A stretch of DNA of 64,000 nt from Burkholderia ambifaria (GCF_001443045.1 NZ_LKPJ01000019.1:63458-127457); one strand, 5' to 3'; positions 34,834 through 46,174 are shown, numbered from the stretch's first letter. Made by a program: numbers and translations. The notes: generated by a model from the sequence alone, not told the origin.

Positions 34834-36138
34834 TCAGGCCTTGGCGAGCGCGGCGAAGCGGTCGAAATAGTCGGGGAACGTCTTGCCGACGCACTTCGGA
34901 TCGTTGATCCGCACGGGCACGCCGCCTAGGCTGACAAGCGAGAAGCACATCGCCATCCGGTGATCGTCGTACGTGTCGATCGCGGCGTTCGGCGTGAGTT
35001 GCTGCGGCGGCGTGACGACCAGATAGTCGGGGCCTTCCTCGACGATCGCGCCGACCTTGCGCAGTTCGGTCGCCATCGCGGCGATGCGGTCGGTTTCCTT
35101 CACGCGCCAGCTCGCGATGTTGCGCAGCGTGCTGGTGCCGCTCGCGAACAGCGCCGCAACCGCGATGGTCATCGCCGCGTCCGGAATCAGGTTGAAGTCC
35201 ATGTCGATCGGCTCGAGCTTGCCGTGGTCGTGGCCGATGCCGCGCACCTCGATCCAGTCGTCGCCCATCGACACGTTTGCGCCCATCTGCATCAGCGCGT
35301 TCGCGAAGCCGACGTCGCCCTGAATGCTCGCACGCCCCACGCCCTCGACGCGCAACGGACCGCCGCCGAGCGCGCCGGCCGCGAGGAAGTACGAGGCCGA
35401 GGACGCGTCGCCCTCAACCATGATGCGCCCCGGCGAACGGTAGCGGACGCCGGCCGGCACGACGAAGCGCTGCCAGCCATCGCGCTCGATGGTCACGCCG
35501 AAGCGCTCCATCAACCGGATCGTGATGTCGATGTACGGCTTCGAAATCAGTTCGCCGTCGACTTCGACGACGATCCTGCCATCCTTCGCCTTCACGAGCG
35601 GCAGCGCCATCAGCAGCGCGGTGAGGAACTGGCTCGACACGTCGCCGCGCACGCGGATCGGCGCGTCGACCGTGATTGCCGCAGGCTTGATCCGCAGCGG
35701 CGGAAAACCTTCGTTCTGCTCGTAGTCGATCTGCGCGCCGATCTGCCGCAGGCCGTCGACGAGGTCGCCGATCGGCCGCTCGTGCATGCGCGGCACGCCA
35801 TGCACGCGATAGTCGCCACCGTTGACCGCGAGCGCCGCCGTCAACGGCCGCACCGCCGTGCCCGCATTGCCGAGGAACAGGTCGGCCGTCTTCGCCGTGA
35901 ACGCACCGCGCGTGCCGGTGACGACACAGGTGTCGCCCTCGCGCACGAGTTTCACACCGAGCTTGCCGAGCGCATCGAGCATCACGCGCGTGTCGTCGGA
36001 ATCCAGCAGGTTGGTGATCGTCGTGTCGCCTTCGGCAAGCGCCGCGAGCAGCAGCACGCGGTTCGAGATGCTCTTCGAGCCGGGCAGGCGCACGGTGCCC
36101 GAAGCGCTGGAATACGGGCCGAGATCGAGATAGTCCAT
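34834..36138 (-). CDS. aroA: 3-phosphoshikimate 1-carboxyvinyltransferase (EPSP synthase)
   Basis: Joins shikimate-3-phosphate and phosphoenolpyruvate in the shikimate pathway; the glyphosate target. The 434-residue protein has the two family signatures LPGSKSISNRVLLLAALAEGDT (N-terminal) and LFLGNAGTAVRPLTAALA, the LGNAGTA-R motif that binds substrate. RDWRVKETDRI-like WRVKETDRIAAMATELRKVGA is the late conserved block. The start MDYLDLGPY is fixed by alignment; the frame runs back into tyrA. It lies 13 bp after tyrA. Confidence 0.97.
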   Translation of the reverse strand: MDYLDLGPYSSASGTVRLPGSKSISNRVLLLAALAEGDTTITNLLDSDDTRVMLDALGKLGVKLVREGDTCVVTGTRGAFTAKTADLFLGNAGTAVRPLTAALAVNGGDYRVHGVPRMHERPIGDLVDGLRQIGAQIDYEQNEGFPPLRIKPAAITVDAPIRVRGDVSSQFLTALLMALPLVKAKDGRIVVEVDGELISKPYIDITIRLMERFGVTIERDGWQRFVVPAGVRYRSPGRIMVEGDASSASYFLAAGALGGGPLRVEGVGRASIQGDVGFANALMQMGANVSMGDDWIEVRGIGHDHGKLEPIDMDFNLIPDAAMTIAVAALFASGTSTLRNIASWRVKETDRIAAMATELRKVGAIVEEGPDYLVVTPPQQLTPNAAIDTYDDHRMAMCFSLVSLGGVPVRINDPKCVGKTFPDYFDRFAALAKA

Positions 36139-36151
36139 GAGAATCGTCCTG

Positions 36152-37078
36152 TTATTTCTTGACCGGTTCGGCAGCGGGCTGCGCGCCGCGCTCCTGCCAT
36201 GCCTTGCGTGCGGCGCGCGAGCGCGTGAACACGGCTTCGAGCGCCGCGCCGTCACCGGCGTCGATCGCCGCACGCAGACGTGCGAGCACGCGCGTGTAGC
36301 CGTCGAGTTCGTCGAGCAGCGCCGCGCGATTCGCGACGCATACGTCGCGCCACATTTCCGGGCTCGATGCCGCGATTCGCGTGAAGTCGCGGAAGCCGCC
36401 CGCCGCGTACGAGAATTTCAGTTCGGCATCCGCCTCGCCGAGGATCTGCTCGACGAGCGCGAACGACAGCACGTGCGGCAGATGACTGATCGACGCGAAC
36501 ACGCGATCGTGCTGCTCGGTACTCATCGTGCGCACGTCGGCGCCGGTTGCCCGCCACATCGCGTCGATCCGCGCGACCGATGCGGACGCGTTCTCCGGCA
36601 GCGGGCACAGCACGACGTTGCGGCCGACGTACAGATCCGGCAGCGCGGCTTCGACGCCACTCGATTCGCGCCCGGCGATCGGGTGCCCCGGCACGAACTG
36701 CGCGATCCGCGCACCGAGCGCTTCGCGCGCGGCCGCGACGACGTCGGACTTGGTACTGCCCGCGTCGGTGACGATCGTCGCGGCGTCGAGCCACGGTGCG
36801 ATGCGCACGAGCAACGGGCCCGTTTGCGCGACGGGCGCGGCCAGCAGCACGAGATCGGCGCCGGCGAGCGCGTCGCGCAGTTGCGCATCGTCGTCGAGCG
36901 CTGCCGCGCGATCGATCACGCCGAGTGCCAGCGCGCGCTCGACCGACGCACGTGAACGGCCGACGCCGACGACTTCGCCCGCGCCGCCCGGCGCGCGCTC
37001 GCGCAGTGCGCGCGCCAGCGATCCGCCGATCAGGCCGACGCCGAAGATGACAAGTTTGTTGAATGCAAAGCCTGACAC
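36152..37078 (-). CDS. tyrA: prephenate dehydrogenase
   Basis: NAD-dependent oxidative decarboxylation of prephenate to 4-hydroxyphenylpyruvate for tyrosine synthesis. The 308-residue protein carries the dinucleotide motif FNKLVIFGVGLIGGSLARALRE near the N-terminus, DAGSTKSDVV, and FVPGHPIAGRESSGVEAA. A helical dimerisation domain follows. The start is a GTG at 37078 (VSGFAFNKL), picked because it sits right before the Rossmann strand; no clear ribosome site is seen and upstream frame lacks homology. Monofunctional, as chorismate mutase is on pheA. Confidence 0.9.
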   Translation of the reverse strand: MSGFAFNKLVIFGVGLIGGSLARALRERAPGGAGEVVGVGRSRASVERALALGVIDRAAALDDDAQLRDALAGADLVLLAAPVAQTGPLLVRIAPWLDAATIVTDAGSTKSDVVAAAREALGARIAQFVPGHPIAGRESSGVEAALPDLYVGRNVVLCPLPENASASVARIDAMWRATGADVRTMSTEQHDRVFASISHLPHVLSFALVEQILGEADAELKFSYAAGGFRDFTRIAASSPEMWRDVCVANRAALLDELDGYTRVLARLRAAIDAGDGAALEAVFTRSRAARKAWQERGAQPAAEPVKK

Positions 37079-37265
37079 GACAAGAGCCAAGTGACGCGCG
37101 CGAAACGATGCCCCGCGCGCGGAAGTCCAGATCCTGGGCAACGGGCCCGCACCCGGCGCGACCTGCACCGGATACCGCCCGAGCCCGCCTTCGGCAGTGC
37201 CGCCCGGCCTGCCCTGCCCGCTTCGCCGCGCCGCCCGCGCGGTGCGGGCGACGGGCCGCTGCGCG

Positions 37266-38348
37266 TCAGCGCGCGCGCGGATATGAACCGAGTATCTTCA
37301 GGAACGCAGCCTTCTGGCCGAGCTCCGCGAGCGCGGCGGCCACGGCCGCCTCGTCCCGGTGCCCTTCGATGTCGATGTAGAAGTAATACTCCCACGTGCC
37401 GACGCGCGCCGGACGCGACTCGAAGCGCGTCATCGACACGCCGTGCCGCGCGAGCGGCTCGAGCAGCTTGAACACGGCGCCCGGCTCGTTCTTCACCGAT
37501 ACGATCAGCGAGGTCTGGTCGTGACCGCTCTGCCCGGTAGGCTGCTTGCCGATGATCACGAAGCGCGTGCGGTTGTGCGGATCGTCCTGAATCAGCGAGA
37601 ACACGATCTGCAGCCCGTAGTGCGCGGCCGCGCGGTCGCCCGCGATCGCCGCGACGCTCGGGTCGGCCGCCGCGAGACGCGCGGCTTCCGCGTTGCTCGA
37701 TACCGCTTGCCGCTCGAGCTGTGGCGCGTTCGCGGCAAGCCACTGCTGGCATTGCGCGAGCGCCTGCGCATGCGCGCAGACGCGCGTCACGCCGTCGAGC
37801 GTGCCGCTCTGCGTGAGCAGGTTGTGATGGATCGGCAGCGCGAGTTCGCCGCTGATCAGCAACTGCGTCTGCAGCAGCAGGTCGAGCGTGCGCGACACCG
37901 CGCCTTCGGTCGAATTCTCGACGGGCGCGATGCCGAATGCGGACGCGCCTGCCTCGACCGAGCGGAACACTTCGTCGATCGACGGGCACGGCAGTCCTTC
38001 GATCGACTGGCCGAAATACTCGAACATCGCCTGTTCGCTATACGTGCCGACCGGCCCGAGGAACGCGACGTGGATCGTCTGCTCGAGCGCCCGGCTCGCA
38101 GCCATGATCTCGCGCCAGATGGCGCTGATGTGCTCGCTTGCGAGCGGCCCCGCGCTCATGTCCTGCAGGCGCGCGATCACCTGCAGCTCGCGCTCCGGCC
38201 GGAACACCGGCGCGTTGAAGTGCTTCTTGACCTCGCCCACCTCGAGCGCCACAGCGGCGCGCTGGTTGAGGAGCGCGATCAACTGCGCGTCGATCGCATC
38301 GATGCGGTCGCGCAGCGGTTTCAGGCGGGAATTCAGTTCGTCGTCCAT
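37266..38348 (-). CDS. pheA: bifunctional chorismate mutase / prephenate dehydratase
   Basis: Converts chorismate to prephenate and then phenylpyruvate. The 360 residues divide into an AroQ chorismate mutase (about 1-90, LKPLRDRIDAIDAQLIALLNQRAAVALEVGEVK), a dehydratase domain (about 95-280, VAFLGPVGTYSEQAM, SVEAGASAFGIAPVENSTEGAVSRT, and TRFVIIG) and a C-terminal ACT domain that binds phenylalanine (GAVFKLLEPLARHGVSMTRFESRP). Feedback inhibition by phenylalanine is expected from the ACT domain. It lies 34 bp after serC and 187 bp before tyrA, with no gene in that gap. Confidence 0.97.
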   Translation of the reverse strand: MDDELNSRLKPLRDRIDAIDAQLIALLNQRAAVALEVGEVKKHFNAPVFRPERELQVIARLQDMSAGPLASEHISAIWREIMAASRALEQTIHVAFLGPVGTYSEQAMFEYFGQSIEGLPCPSIDEVFRSVEAGASAFGIAPVENSTEGAVSRTLDLLLQTQLLISGELALPIHHNLLTQSGTLDGVTRVCAHAQALAQCQQWLAANAPQLERQAVSSNAEAARLAAADPSVAAIAGDRAAAHYGLQIVFSLIQDDPHNRTRFVIIGKQPTGQSGHDQTSLIVSVKNEPGAVFKLLEPLARHGVSMTRFESRPARVGTWEYYFYIDIEGHRDEAAVAAALAELGQKAAFLKILGSYPRAR

Positions 38349-38382
38349 GCGTAGTTGCCGTGCTGTTTGAACAGCGTCGCGG

Positions 38383-39465
38383 TCAGGCGCCGCGCTGCTC
38401 GAAGTCCTTCATGTACTCGACGAGCGCCTTGACGCCCTCGAGCGGCACCGCGTTGTAGATCGACGCCCGCATGCCGCCGACGGACTTGTGGCCCTTCAGC
38501 TGCAGCAGCCCGCGCGCCTTTGCGCCGGCAAGGAAGTCTTCATTGCGCGTTTCGTCGGCCAGGAAAAAGGGCACGTTCATTCGCGAACGCACCGCCGGCT
38601 CGACCTTGTTCAGATAGAAGCTGCTCGCATCGATCGTGTCGTAGAGCAGCTTCGCCTTCTCGATATTGCGGGCCTCGATCGCCTCGAGGCCGCCCAGCCG
38701 CTTCAGCCACTGGAACACGAGGCCCGCGATGTAGATCGCATAGGTGGGCGGCGTGTTGTACAGCGAGTTGTTCTCGGCGACGGTCTTCCATTCGAAGGCG
38801 GACGGGCAGATCGACAGCGCGCGATCGAGCAGATCCTCGCGAACGATCACGACTGTCACGCCGGCCATCCCGATGTTCTTCTGCGCGCCACCGAACAGCA
38901 CGCCGTATTTCGCGACGTCCATCGGGCGCGACAGGATATGCGACGACACATCCGCGACGAGCGGCACGTCGCCGAGGTCGGGAATCTCGAACGTCTCGAC
39001 CCCGTCGATCGTCTCGTTCGTGCACAGATGCACGTAGGCCGGATCGTCCGACAGTTGCCAGTCGGCGCGGGCAGGCGCACGCGTGAAACCGTCCGCCGTC
39101 TTGCCGGATGCGGCCAGATGCGGCGTGCCGTATTTCTTCGCTTCGTTGAACGACTTCTGCGACCACGAGCCCGTCACGACGAAGTCGGCGGTCTTGCGCG
39201 AACCGAGCAGGTTCATCGGCACGATCGCGTTTTCGGCAATGCCGCCGCCCTGCAGGAACAGGATCCGGTGGCTGGCCGGCACATCGAGCAGTTCCCGCAG
39301 ATCGGTCAGCGCCGCCTCGTGGATCGACATGAACTCCTTGCCGCGATGGCTCATCTCCATCACGCTCATGCCGCTGCCGTGCCAGTCGAGCATTTCGTCG
39401 GCGGCCTGCCGCAGCACTTCCTCGGGGAGCGCCGCAGGACCGGCGGAGAAATTAAAGACGCGCAT
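38383..39465 (-). CDS. serC: phosphoserine aminotransferase
   Basis: PLP enzyme that transfers an amino group from glutamate to 3-phosphohydroxypyruvate for serine, and to the C4 intermediate of pyridoxine synthesis. The 360-residue protein starts MRVFNFSAGPAALPEEVLRQAADEMLDW. The substrate loop is FLQGGGIAENAIVPMNLL and the PLP-lysine block is KYGVLFGGAQKNIGMAGVTVVIVREDLL. MDYLK-type C-terminus is replaced by EYMKDFEQRGA. It is the first gene of the amino acid block; pheA follows by 34 bp. Confidence 0.96.
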   Translation of the reverse strand: MRVFNFSAGPAALPEEVLRQAADEMLDWHGSGMSVMEMSHRGKEFMSIHEAALTDLRELLDVPASHRILFLQGGGIAENAIVPMNLLGSRKTADFVVTGSWSQKSFNEAKKYGTPHLAASGKTADGFTRAPARADWQLSDDPAYVHLCTNETIDGVETFEIPDLGDVPLVADVSSHILSRPMDVAKYGVLFGGAQKNIGMAGVTVVIVREDLLDRALSICPSAFEWKTVAENNSLYNTPPTYAIYIAGLVFQWLKRLGGLEAIEARNIEKAKLLYDTIDASSFYLNKVEPAVRSRMNVPFFLADETRNEDFLAGAKARGLLQLKGHKSVGGMRASIYNAVPLEGVKALVEYMKDFEQRGA

Positions 39466-39585
39466 CGTGAAAACCTCGGGAAGGACGCGACCGGCTTGCC
39501 GCCGGCAGAAAGAACCGCGCCAGAAAAGGAATGGCCGCTTGCGCTCACGCGCAAACGGCCATTATCGCACTGTCATCAGGCTCCC

Positions 39586-39608
39586 GCCAAACCCGGCCGA
39601 AGGCCGGG
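39586..39608 (-). terminator. hairpin after the DUF2059 gene
   Basis: The arms CCCGGCC and GGCCGGG with a GAA loop lie 18 bp past the stop of the DUF2059 gene. On the minus strand only TTT follows, so termination is probably weak. Confidence 0.5.
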
Positions 39609-39625
39609 CGGCGCGCCCGGACGGC

Positions 39626-40225
39626 TTACTTGCCCGGCTTGACTGCCGCGACTTCCTTGTCAGCCTGCGCGCGCGTCGCCTGGATCGCTTGCGGCATGTA
39701 CTTCTGCATCAGGCCGTTGACCACGTCGCGGCCGACCTGATCCTGAACCTGGATGAACTTGCGGCCCGTCGGGCTCTTGTAGAACGTCGTCAGATCCTTG
39801 ATCTCCGACGTGCTGTAGTACTTCGCGTAGGCGTCGTACTGAGCCGACATCGCGTCGTTCTGGAACTGCTGCGTGCCGAACACCTTGCCTGCGCCGTCGA
39901 CCAGCTTCGGTACCGCGTTCTTCTGCAGCGTCGGAACGGCTGCCTGCTTCTGCTTGTCGTTCAGCGTCTTGTTTTCCGACAGCGCGTCCGACAGGATTGC
40001 CGGCACGAGCTGCTTTGCCTGCATCTCGGCGCTGTTGCCGATAGCCGACACGAGCTTCGGCGCGTCGATCGCGTCGAGCAGATCCTTGATCGCCGCCTTC
40101 TTGTCGGCGTCGATCGGCGCAGCTGCCGCGGTTGCAGCCGGTGCGGAATTCGACAGCGCTTGCGCCATCGCGAACGTCGGCACCAGTGCAGCCAGCAGAA
40201 CCAGTTGCTTGAATTGCTTTTGCAT
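39626..40225 (-). CDS. periplasmic DUF2059 protein
   Basis: A 199-residue secreted protein. The signal peptide (residues 1-22, FAMA-QA) is followed by an Ala-rich linker and the DUF2059 domain, AIKDLLDAIDAPKLVSAIGNSAEM to DLTTFYKSPTGRKFIQVQDQVGRDVVNG. The TTFYKSPTGRKFI motif near residue 150 is typical of the family. Three start triplets (GTG, ATG, ATG) lie in a row; I chose the last because AAGGGAG is then 5 bases upstream. It lies between gyrA and serC, apparently transcribed on its own. Function unknown. Confidence 0.82.
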   Translation of the reverse strand: MQKQFKQLVLLAALVPTFAMAQALSNSAPAATAAAAPIDADKKAAIKDLLDAIDAPKLVSAIGNSAEMQAKQLVPAILSDALSENKTLNDKQKQAAVPTLQKNAVPKLVDGAGKVFGTQQFQNDAMSAQYDAYAKYYSTSEIKDLTTFYKSPTGRKFIQVQDQVGRDVVNGLMQKYMPQAIQATRAQADKEVAAVKPGK

Positions 40226-40308
40226 CATCACTCCCTTTTGGAAATATGAATGGTTGCTCGCCGACCGCGGCGCCTGGCGCCCGCGGTGGCTCGAATCTCA
40301 TCCGTTCT

Positions 40309-42912
<2,604 letters not shown>

Positions 42913-42985
42913 GTATCCGTATCGTTTCGGAGCGAAGACGGCGAACGCCTTTCGCGTGGGCGCTGCATGCGCAACGCAACGCGAG

Positions 42986-43013
42986 ATTCTAACATGCGCC
43001 CATCGGCCGCCAA
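42986..43013 (-). promoter_or_regulatory. gyrA promoter
   Basis: On the minus strand TTGGCG (43013-43008) and TAGAAT (42991-42986) are 16 bp apart, with TG one base before the -10 box. Start of transcription should fall near 42979. Confidence 0.6.
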
Positions 43014-43360
43014 TTCGCCACCCCCTCTATATGTAAACAGCAAAAATCGTGGCCACGGCGGCGACACCCAGAGCCGACCACGATCGCGCCCCTTCTTGGG
43101 ATCAGGCCCCGCGAATCCGTGTCACGTCCACCAGTAAACACTCGCGGCCTTTCGCGCAATTTCGCGGACACACCCTTGACAATCTCTAAAAGTTGCGGCA
43201 GGTCGGTGTTGCGCATGCACCACAAAGTTGGAGCGATCTTGGGGTGGGGAGGATTTTTTTTCGTAGGAAGGGAACGATATGGCAAAATGCCAACGCACTG
43301 AAAGTTAGACGCTGCTCGAAGTCTACACAGAGCGGTGCCGCGTTTTTTGTGCCGCACCAA
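43014..43360. other. non-coding stretch between gyrA and ompA promoters
   Basis: No gene-like reading frame. It contains a TTGACA at 43176-43181 without a matching -10 box, a G-rich stretch followed by eight T (43240-43262) and TATGGCAAAATGCCAAC, a short inverted repeat near 43279-43294. A small RNA is possible but not supported by a full promoter-terminator pair. Confidence 0.4.
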
Positions 43361-43369
43361 TGTTATACT
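43361..43369 (+). promoter_or_regulatory. extended -10 promoter of the OmpA-family gene
   Basis: TG followed by one base and TATACT at 43364-43369, with a T-rich -35 region at 43342-43348. The transcript would have a leader of about 70 nt and a good ribosome site (AGAGGAG). Confidence 0.6.
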
Positions 43370-43445
43370 TCGAGCAATGTATGACTTGTCACCGTCAACA
43401 AGCTCGCAGTAAACCTGCGGTAATCTCAATTTCGAGAGGAGAAAT

Positions 43446-44114
43446 ATGAATAAACTTTCAAAGCTCGCGTTCATTGCAGCTACCGCAGTTATGGCTGCAT
43501 CCGCTTCGGCACAGTCGGTGCCGGCGTCGCGTCAAGCCGTCAACGACAACTGGGTGAACGGCACGGGCGAATGGGTGTGGATGAACGGCACGAACGAGCT
43601 CTGCTGGCGTGACGCGTTCTGGACGCCGGCCACCGCCAACGCGAAATGCGATGGCGCACTGGTCGCCCAGGCACCGCAGCCGCCGGTCGCTCCGGTCGCT
43701 CCGGCCATCACGAGCCAGAAGATCACGTACCAGGCCGACGCACTGTTCGACTTCGACAAGGCAACGCTCAAGCCGCTCGGCAAGCAGAAGCTGGACGAGC
43801 TGGCAGCGAAGATCGAAGGCATGAACACGGAAGTGGTCGTCGCTACGGGCTACACGGACCGCATCGGTTCGGACAAGTACAACGACCGTCTGTCGCTGCG
43901 CCGTGCGCAAGCAGTCAAGTCGTACCTGGTCAGCAAGGGTGTCCCGGCCAACAAGATCTACACGGAAGGCAAGGGCAAGCGCAACCCGGTCACGACCGGC
44001 TGCAACCAGAAGAACCGCAAGCAACTGATCGCCTGCCTCGCACCGGACCGCCGCGTGGAAGTCGAAGTGGTCGGTACGCAAGAAGTCCAGAAGACGACCG
44101 TTCCGGCGCAGTAA
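43446..44114 (+). CDS. OmpA-family outer membrane protein
   Basis: A 222-residue cell-envelope protein. Residues 1-22 are a signal peptide (SASA-QS). The N-terminal 60 residues have a WVNGTGEWVWMNGTNELCWRDAFWTPATANAKCDG module, with a cysteine pair, found in Burkholderia OmpA-like proteins. A Pro/Ala linker leads to the peptidoglycan-binding OmpA domain, ALFDFDKATLKPLGKQKLDELAAKI ... VVATGYTDRIGSDKYNDRLSLRRAQAVKSYLVSKG, with the conserved NxxLSxxRAxxV signature. It is too short for a full beta-barrel. Very good codon bias suggests high expression. Confidence 0.93.
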   Translation: MNKLSKLAFIAATAVMAASASAQSVPASRQAVNDNWVNGTGEWVWMNGTNELCWRDAFWTPATANAKCDGALVAQAPQPPVAPVAPAITSQKITYQADALFDFDKATLKPLGKQKLDELAAKIEGMNTEVVVATGYTDRIGSDKYNDRLSLRRAQAVKSYLVSKGVPANKIYTEGKGKRNPVTTGCNQKNRKQLIACLAPDRRVEVEVVGTQEVQKTTVPAQ

Positions 44115-44135
44115 GCCGCGGTTTTCGACTGCTTC

Positions 44136-44162
44136 AAAGCCCCGCTCCGGCGGGGCTTTTTC
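44136..44162 (+). terminator. terminator of the OmpA-family gene
   Basis: The arms AAAGCCCCGC and GCGGGGCTTT with loop TCCG are followed by a T run. Confidence 0.92.
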
Positions 44163-44268
44163 TTTGATGCCGGCCCAGGCCCCCGTCACTTCGCCGCTCG
44201 CCCGCATCTTATATACTCGGGGCTGACGCACCGTCGTACCGCCCTCCTCCTGTAGCCCGTTTGCCGAC

Positions 44269-44967
44269 ATGACCAACGCCGATCCGCACGAACTCCAGAA
44301 ATTCAGCGACCTCGCCCATCGGTGGTGGGACCCGAACGCCGAATTCAAGCCTCTGCATGACCTGAACCCGGTCCGGCTCGGCTGGATCGATTCGCATGCG
44401 CACCTCGCCGGCAAGCGCGCGCTCGATGTTGGCTGCGGCGGCGGCATCCTGTCCGAATCGATGGCCGGGCTCGGCGCACAGGTGAAAGGCATCGACCTGT
44501 CGACCGAAGCGCTCGGCGTCGCCGACCTGCACAGCCTCGAAAGCGGCATCATGGTCGACTATGAGGCAATCGCCGCCGAAGCGATCGCCGAACGCGAACC
44601 GGGCACCTACGACGTCGTCACGTGCATGGAGATGCTCGAGCACGTGCCGTCGCCGGCCGGCGTCGTCGCCGCGTGCGCGACGCTCGTGAAGCCGGGCGGC
44701 TGGGTGTTCTTCTCGACGCTGAATCGCAACCTGAAGTCGTACCTGTTCGCGGTGATCGGCGCGGAGTACATCGCACAGATGCTGCCGAAGGGCACCCACG
44801 ACTACGCGCGCTTCATCCGCCCGTCGGAACTGGCGAGCTTCGTGCGCGGGACCGATCTGCACATCGTGGAGATCAAGGGCATTACCTATCACCCGATCGG
44901 CAAGCGCTTCGCGCTGTCGAACGACACCGACATCAACTATCTGGTCGCGTGCCGCCGCGGCGTGTGA
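44269..44967 (+). CDS. ubiG: ubiquinone biosynthesis O-methyltransferase
   Basis: Performs the two O-methylations of ubiquinone synthesis using S-adenosylmethionine. The 232-residue protein has the family start PHELQKFSDLAHRWWDPNAEFKPLHDLNPVRLGWI, motif I ALDVGCGGGILSESMAGLGAQVKGID and motif II YDVVTCMEMLEHVPSP. FVRGTD-type loop near residue 190 follows. It is 14 bp upstream of gph on the same strand, a conserved pairing in this group. Confidence 0.96.
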   Translation: MTNADPHELQKFSDLAHRWWDPNAEFKPLHDLNPVRLGWIDSHAHLAGKRALDVGCGGGILSESMAGLGAQVKGIDLSTEALGVADLHSLESGIMVDYEAIAAEAIAEREPGTYDVVTCMEMLEHVPSPAGVVAACATLVKPGGWVFFSTLNRNLKSYLFAVIGAEYIAQMLPKGTHDYARFIRPSELASFVRGTDLHIVEIKGITYHPIGKRFALSNDTDINYLVACRRGV

Positions 44968-44980
44968 CCTTCCGACCGGC

Positions 44981-45697
44981 ATGACGACTCCCCTTTCGAC
45001 CGAGCGAACCGCGCTCGACGAGCCGCGCCTGCTGCACTGCGATGCCGTATTGTTCGATCTCGACGGCACGCTCGCAGACACCGCGCCCGATCTGGCCGCC
45101 GCCGTCAACAAGATGCAGCGCGTACGCGGCCTGCCCGAAACGCCGCTCGACGTGCTGCGGCCGCTGGCATCGGCCGGTGCGCGCGGACTGCTCGGCGGCG
45201 CATTCGGTATCGACCCGCAATCGCCCGACTACGATGCGATGCGCGACGAGTTCCTCGTCAATTATGCGACGGACATCTGTGTGCACACGGTGCTGTTCCC
45301 CGGCATCGGCGACGTACTCGACGAACTCGATGCGCGCGGCGTGCGCTGGGGCATCGTCACCAACAAGGCGATGCGCCTCACTACACCGCTTGCCGACCTG
45401 CTCGGCCTTGCGCCACGCGCGGCCTGCATCGTCGGGGGCGACACAACGCCGCATCCGAAACCGCATCCGGCCCCGCTGCTGCATGCTGCCGGACAAATGA
45501 CGCTCGCACCGGAGCGAATCGTCTATGTCGGCGACGATCTTCGCGACATCCAAGCCGGCAGCGCGGCAGGCATGGCGACAGTCGCGGCCGCGTACGGCTA
45601 CTGCGGCGACGGCGCCGCGCCGGCTGACTGGCAAGCGCAGCATCTCGTCGGCTCGACGCAGGAACTGCGCAAACTGCTACGCGATGTTGGGCTATAA
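44981..45697 (+). CDS. gph: phosphoglycolate phosphatase
   Basis: HAD-superfamily phosphatase that removes 2-phosphoglycolate formed by DNA repair and photorespiration-like side reactions. The 238 residues contain motif I AVLFDLDGTLADTAPDLAAAV with the nucleophile Asp, motif II GIVTNKAM, motif III Lys in PKPHPAPLLHAAG and motif IV VGDDLRDIQAGSAAGMATVAAAYGY. A 17-residue N-terminal extension precedes motif I. The stop codon TAA forms part of the -10 box of ssrA. Confidence 0.94.
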   Translation: MTTPLSTERTALDEPRLLHCDAVLFDLDGTLADTAPDLAAAVNKMQRVRGLPETPLDVLRPLASAGARGLLGGAFGIDPQSPDYDAMRDEFLVNYATDICVHTVLFPGIGDVLDELDARGVRWGIVTNKAMRLTTPLADLLGLAPRAACIVGGDTTPHPKPHPAPLLHAAGQMTLAPERIVYVGDDLRDIQAGSAAGMATVAAAYGYCGDGAAPADWQAQHLVGSTQELRKLLRDVGL

Positions 45698-45698
45698 T
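45693..45698 (+). promoter_or_regulatory. -10 box of ssrA overlapping the gph stop
   Basis: TATAAT at 45693-45698 contains the gph stop codon TAA (45695-45697). No good -35 box is seen 16-18 bp upstream. Transcription would start near 45705, close to the mature tmRNA 5' end at 45715. Confidence 0.65.
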
Positions 45699-45714
45699 GA
45701 TTGATCTTATCCGC

Positions 45715-46084
45715 GGGGGCGACCTGGTTTCGACAGGGGTTGTGAAGCGGCTAGGGCATGTCGAGGACCCGTCACCTCGTTAATCAATGGGAAAATCGTA
45801 ACTGCAAACGACGATACGTTCGCACTGGCAGCCTAACGGCCGCCGTCCTCTGCCTAGTTCACTGACGGGCTAGTGTCGCAAGACCGGTAGCAATACCGCC
45901 AGAGGTCATTTACGTCAGTTAAGCCCTGTCGGCGTCGCGACGCCAGGGTCGAAAACCTAGCGAATCGCCGTAGTGCAGCGTGTTCGTCCGCGTCGCTGCG
46001 GTTAAATCAAATGACTGAACTAAACATGTAGAACTAGTCGTGGAGCGCTTCTGGACGCGGGTTCGATTCCCGCCGCCTCCACCA
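45715..46084 (+). ncRNA. ssrA: transfer-messenger RNA (tmRNA)
   Basis: Rescues stalled ribosomes by acting as tRNA-Ala and then mRNA. The 5' end GGGGGCG pairs with CGCCUCC at the 3' end, followed by A and CCA, giving the acceptor stem of alanine type. The tag frame is at 45804-45836: A N D D T F A L A A then TAA. The T-loop segment GGTTCGATTCCCGCC lies just before the 3' end. Length about 370 nt is normal for one-piece beta-proteobacterial tmRNA. A terminator follows 20 bp downstream. Confidence 0.97.
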
Positions 46085-46104
46085 AATTCCGCGCTTGACG
46101 CACG

Positions 46105-46137
46105 AACCCCGCACGACGCGAGTCTGCGGGGTTTTTT
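46105..46137 (+). terminator. terminator of ssrA
   Basis: The arms AACCCCGCA and TGCGGGGTT enclose an 11-nt loop and are followed by TTTTT. Confidence 0.9.
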
Positions 46138-46174
46138 GTTGCCTGCCGGTGAAGCCATACGTCCCGCGCCTTCC

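Noticed and set aside
42960..43445. Possible small RNA between gyrA and ompA
   Set aside because: No complete promoter and terminator pair could be found; the T-run near 43343 follows only a 4-bp stem. Kept as a possibility in the findings, not as a feature.
46060..46140. Possible phage or island attachment site at the 3' end of tmRNA
   Set aside because: tmRNA genes are common integration sites, but there is no integrase, no repeat of the 3' end and no foreign gene nearby.
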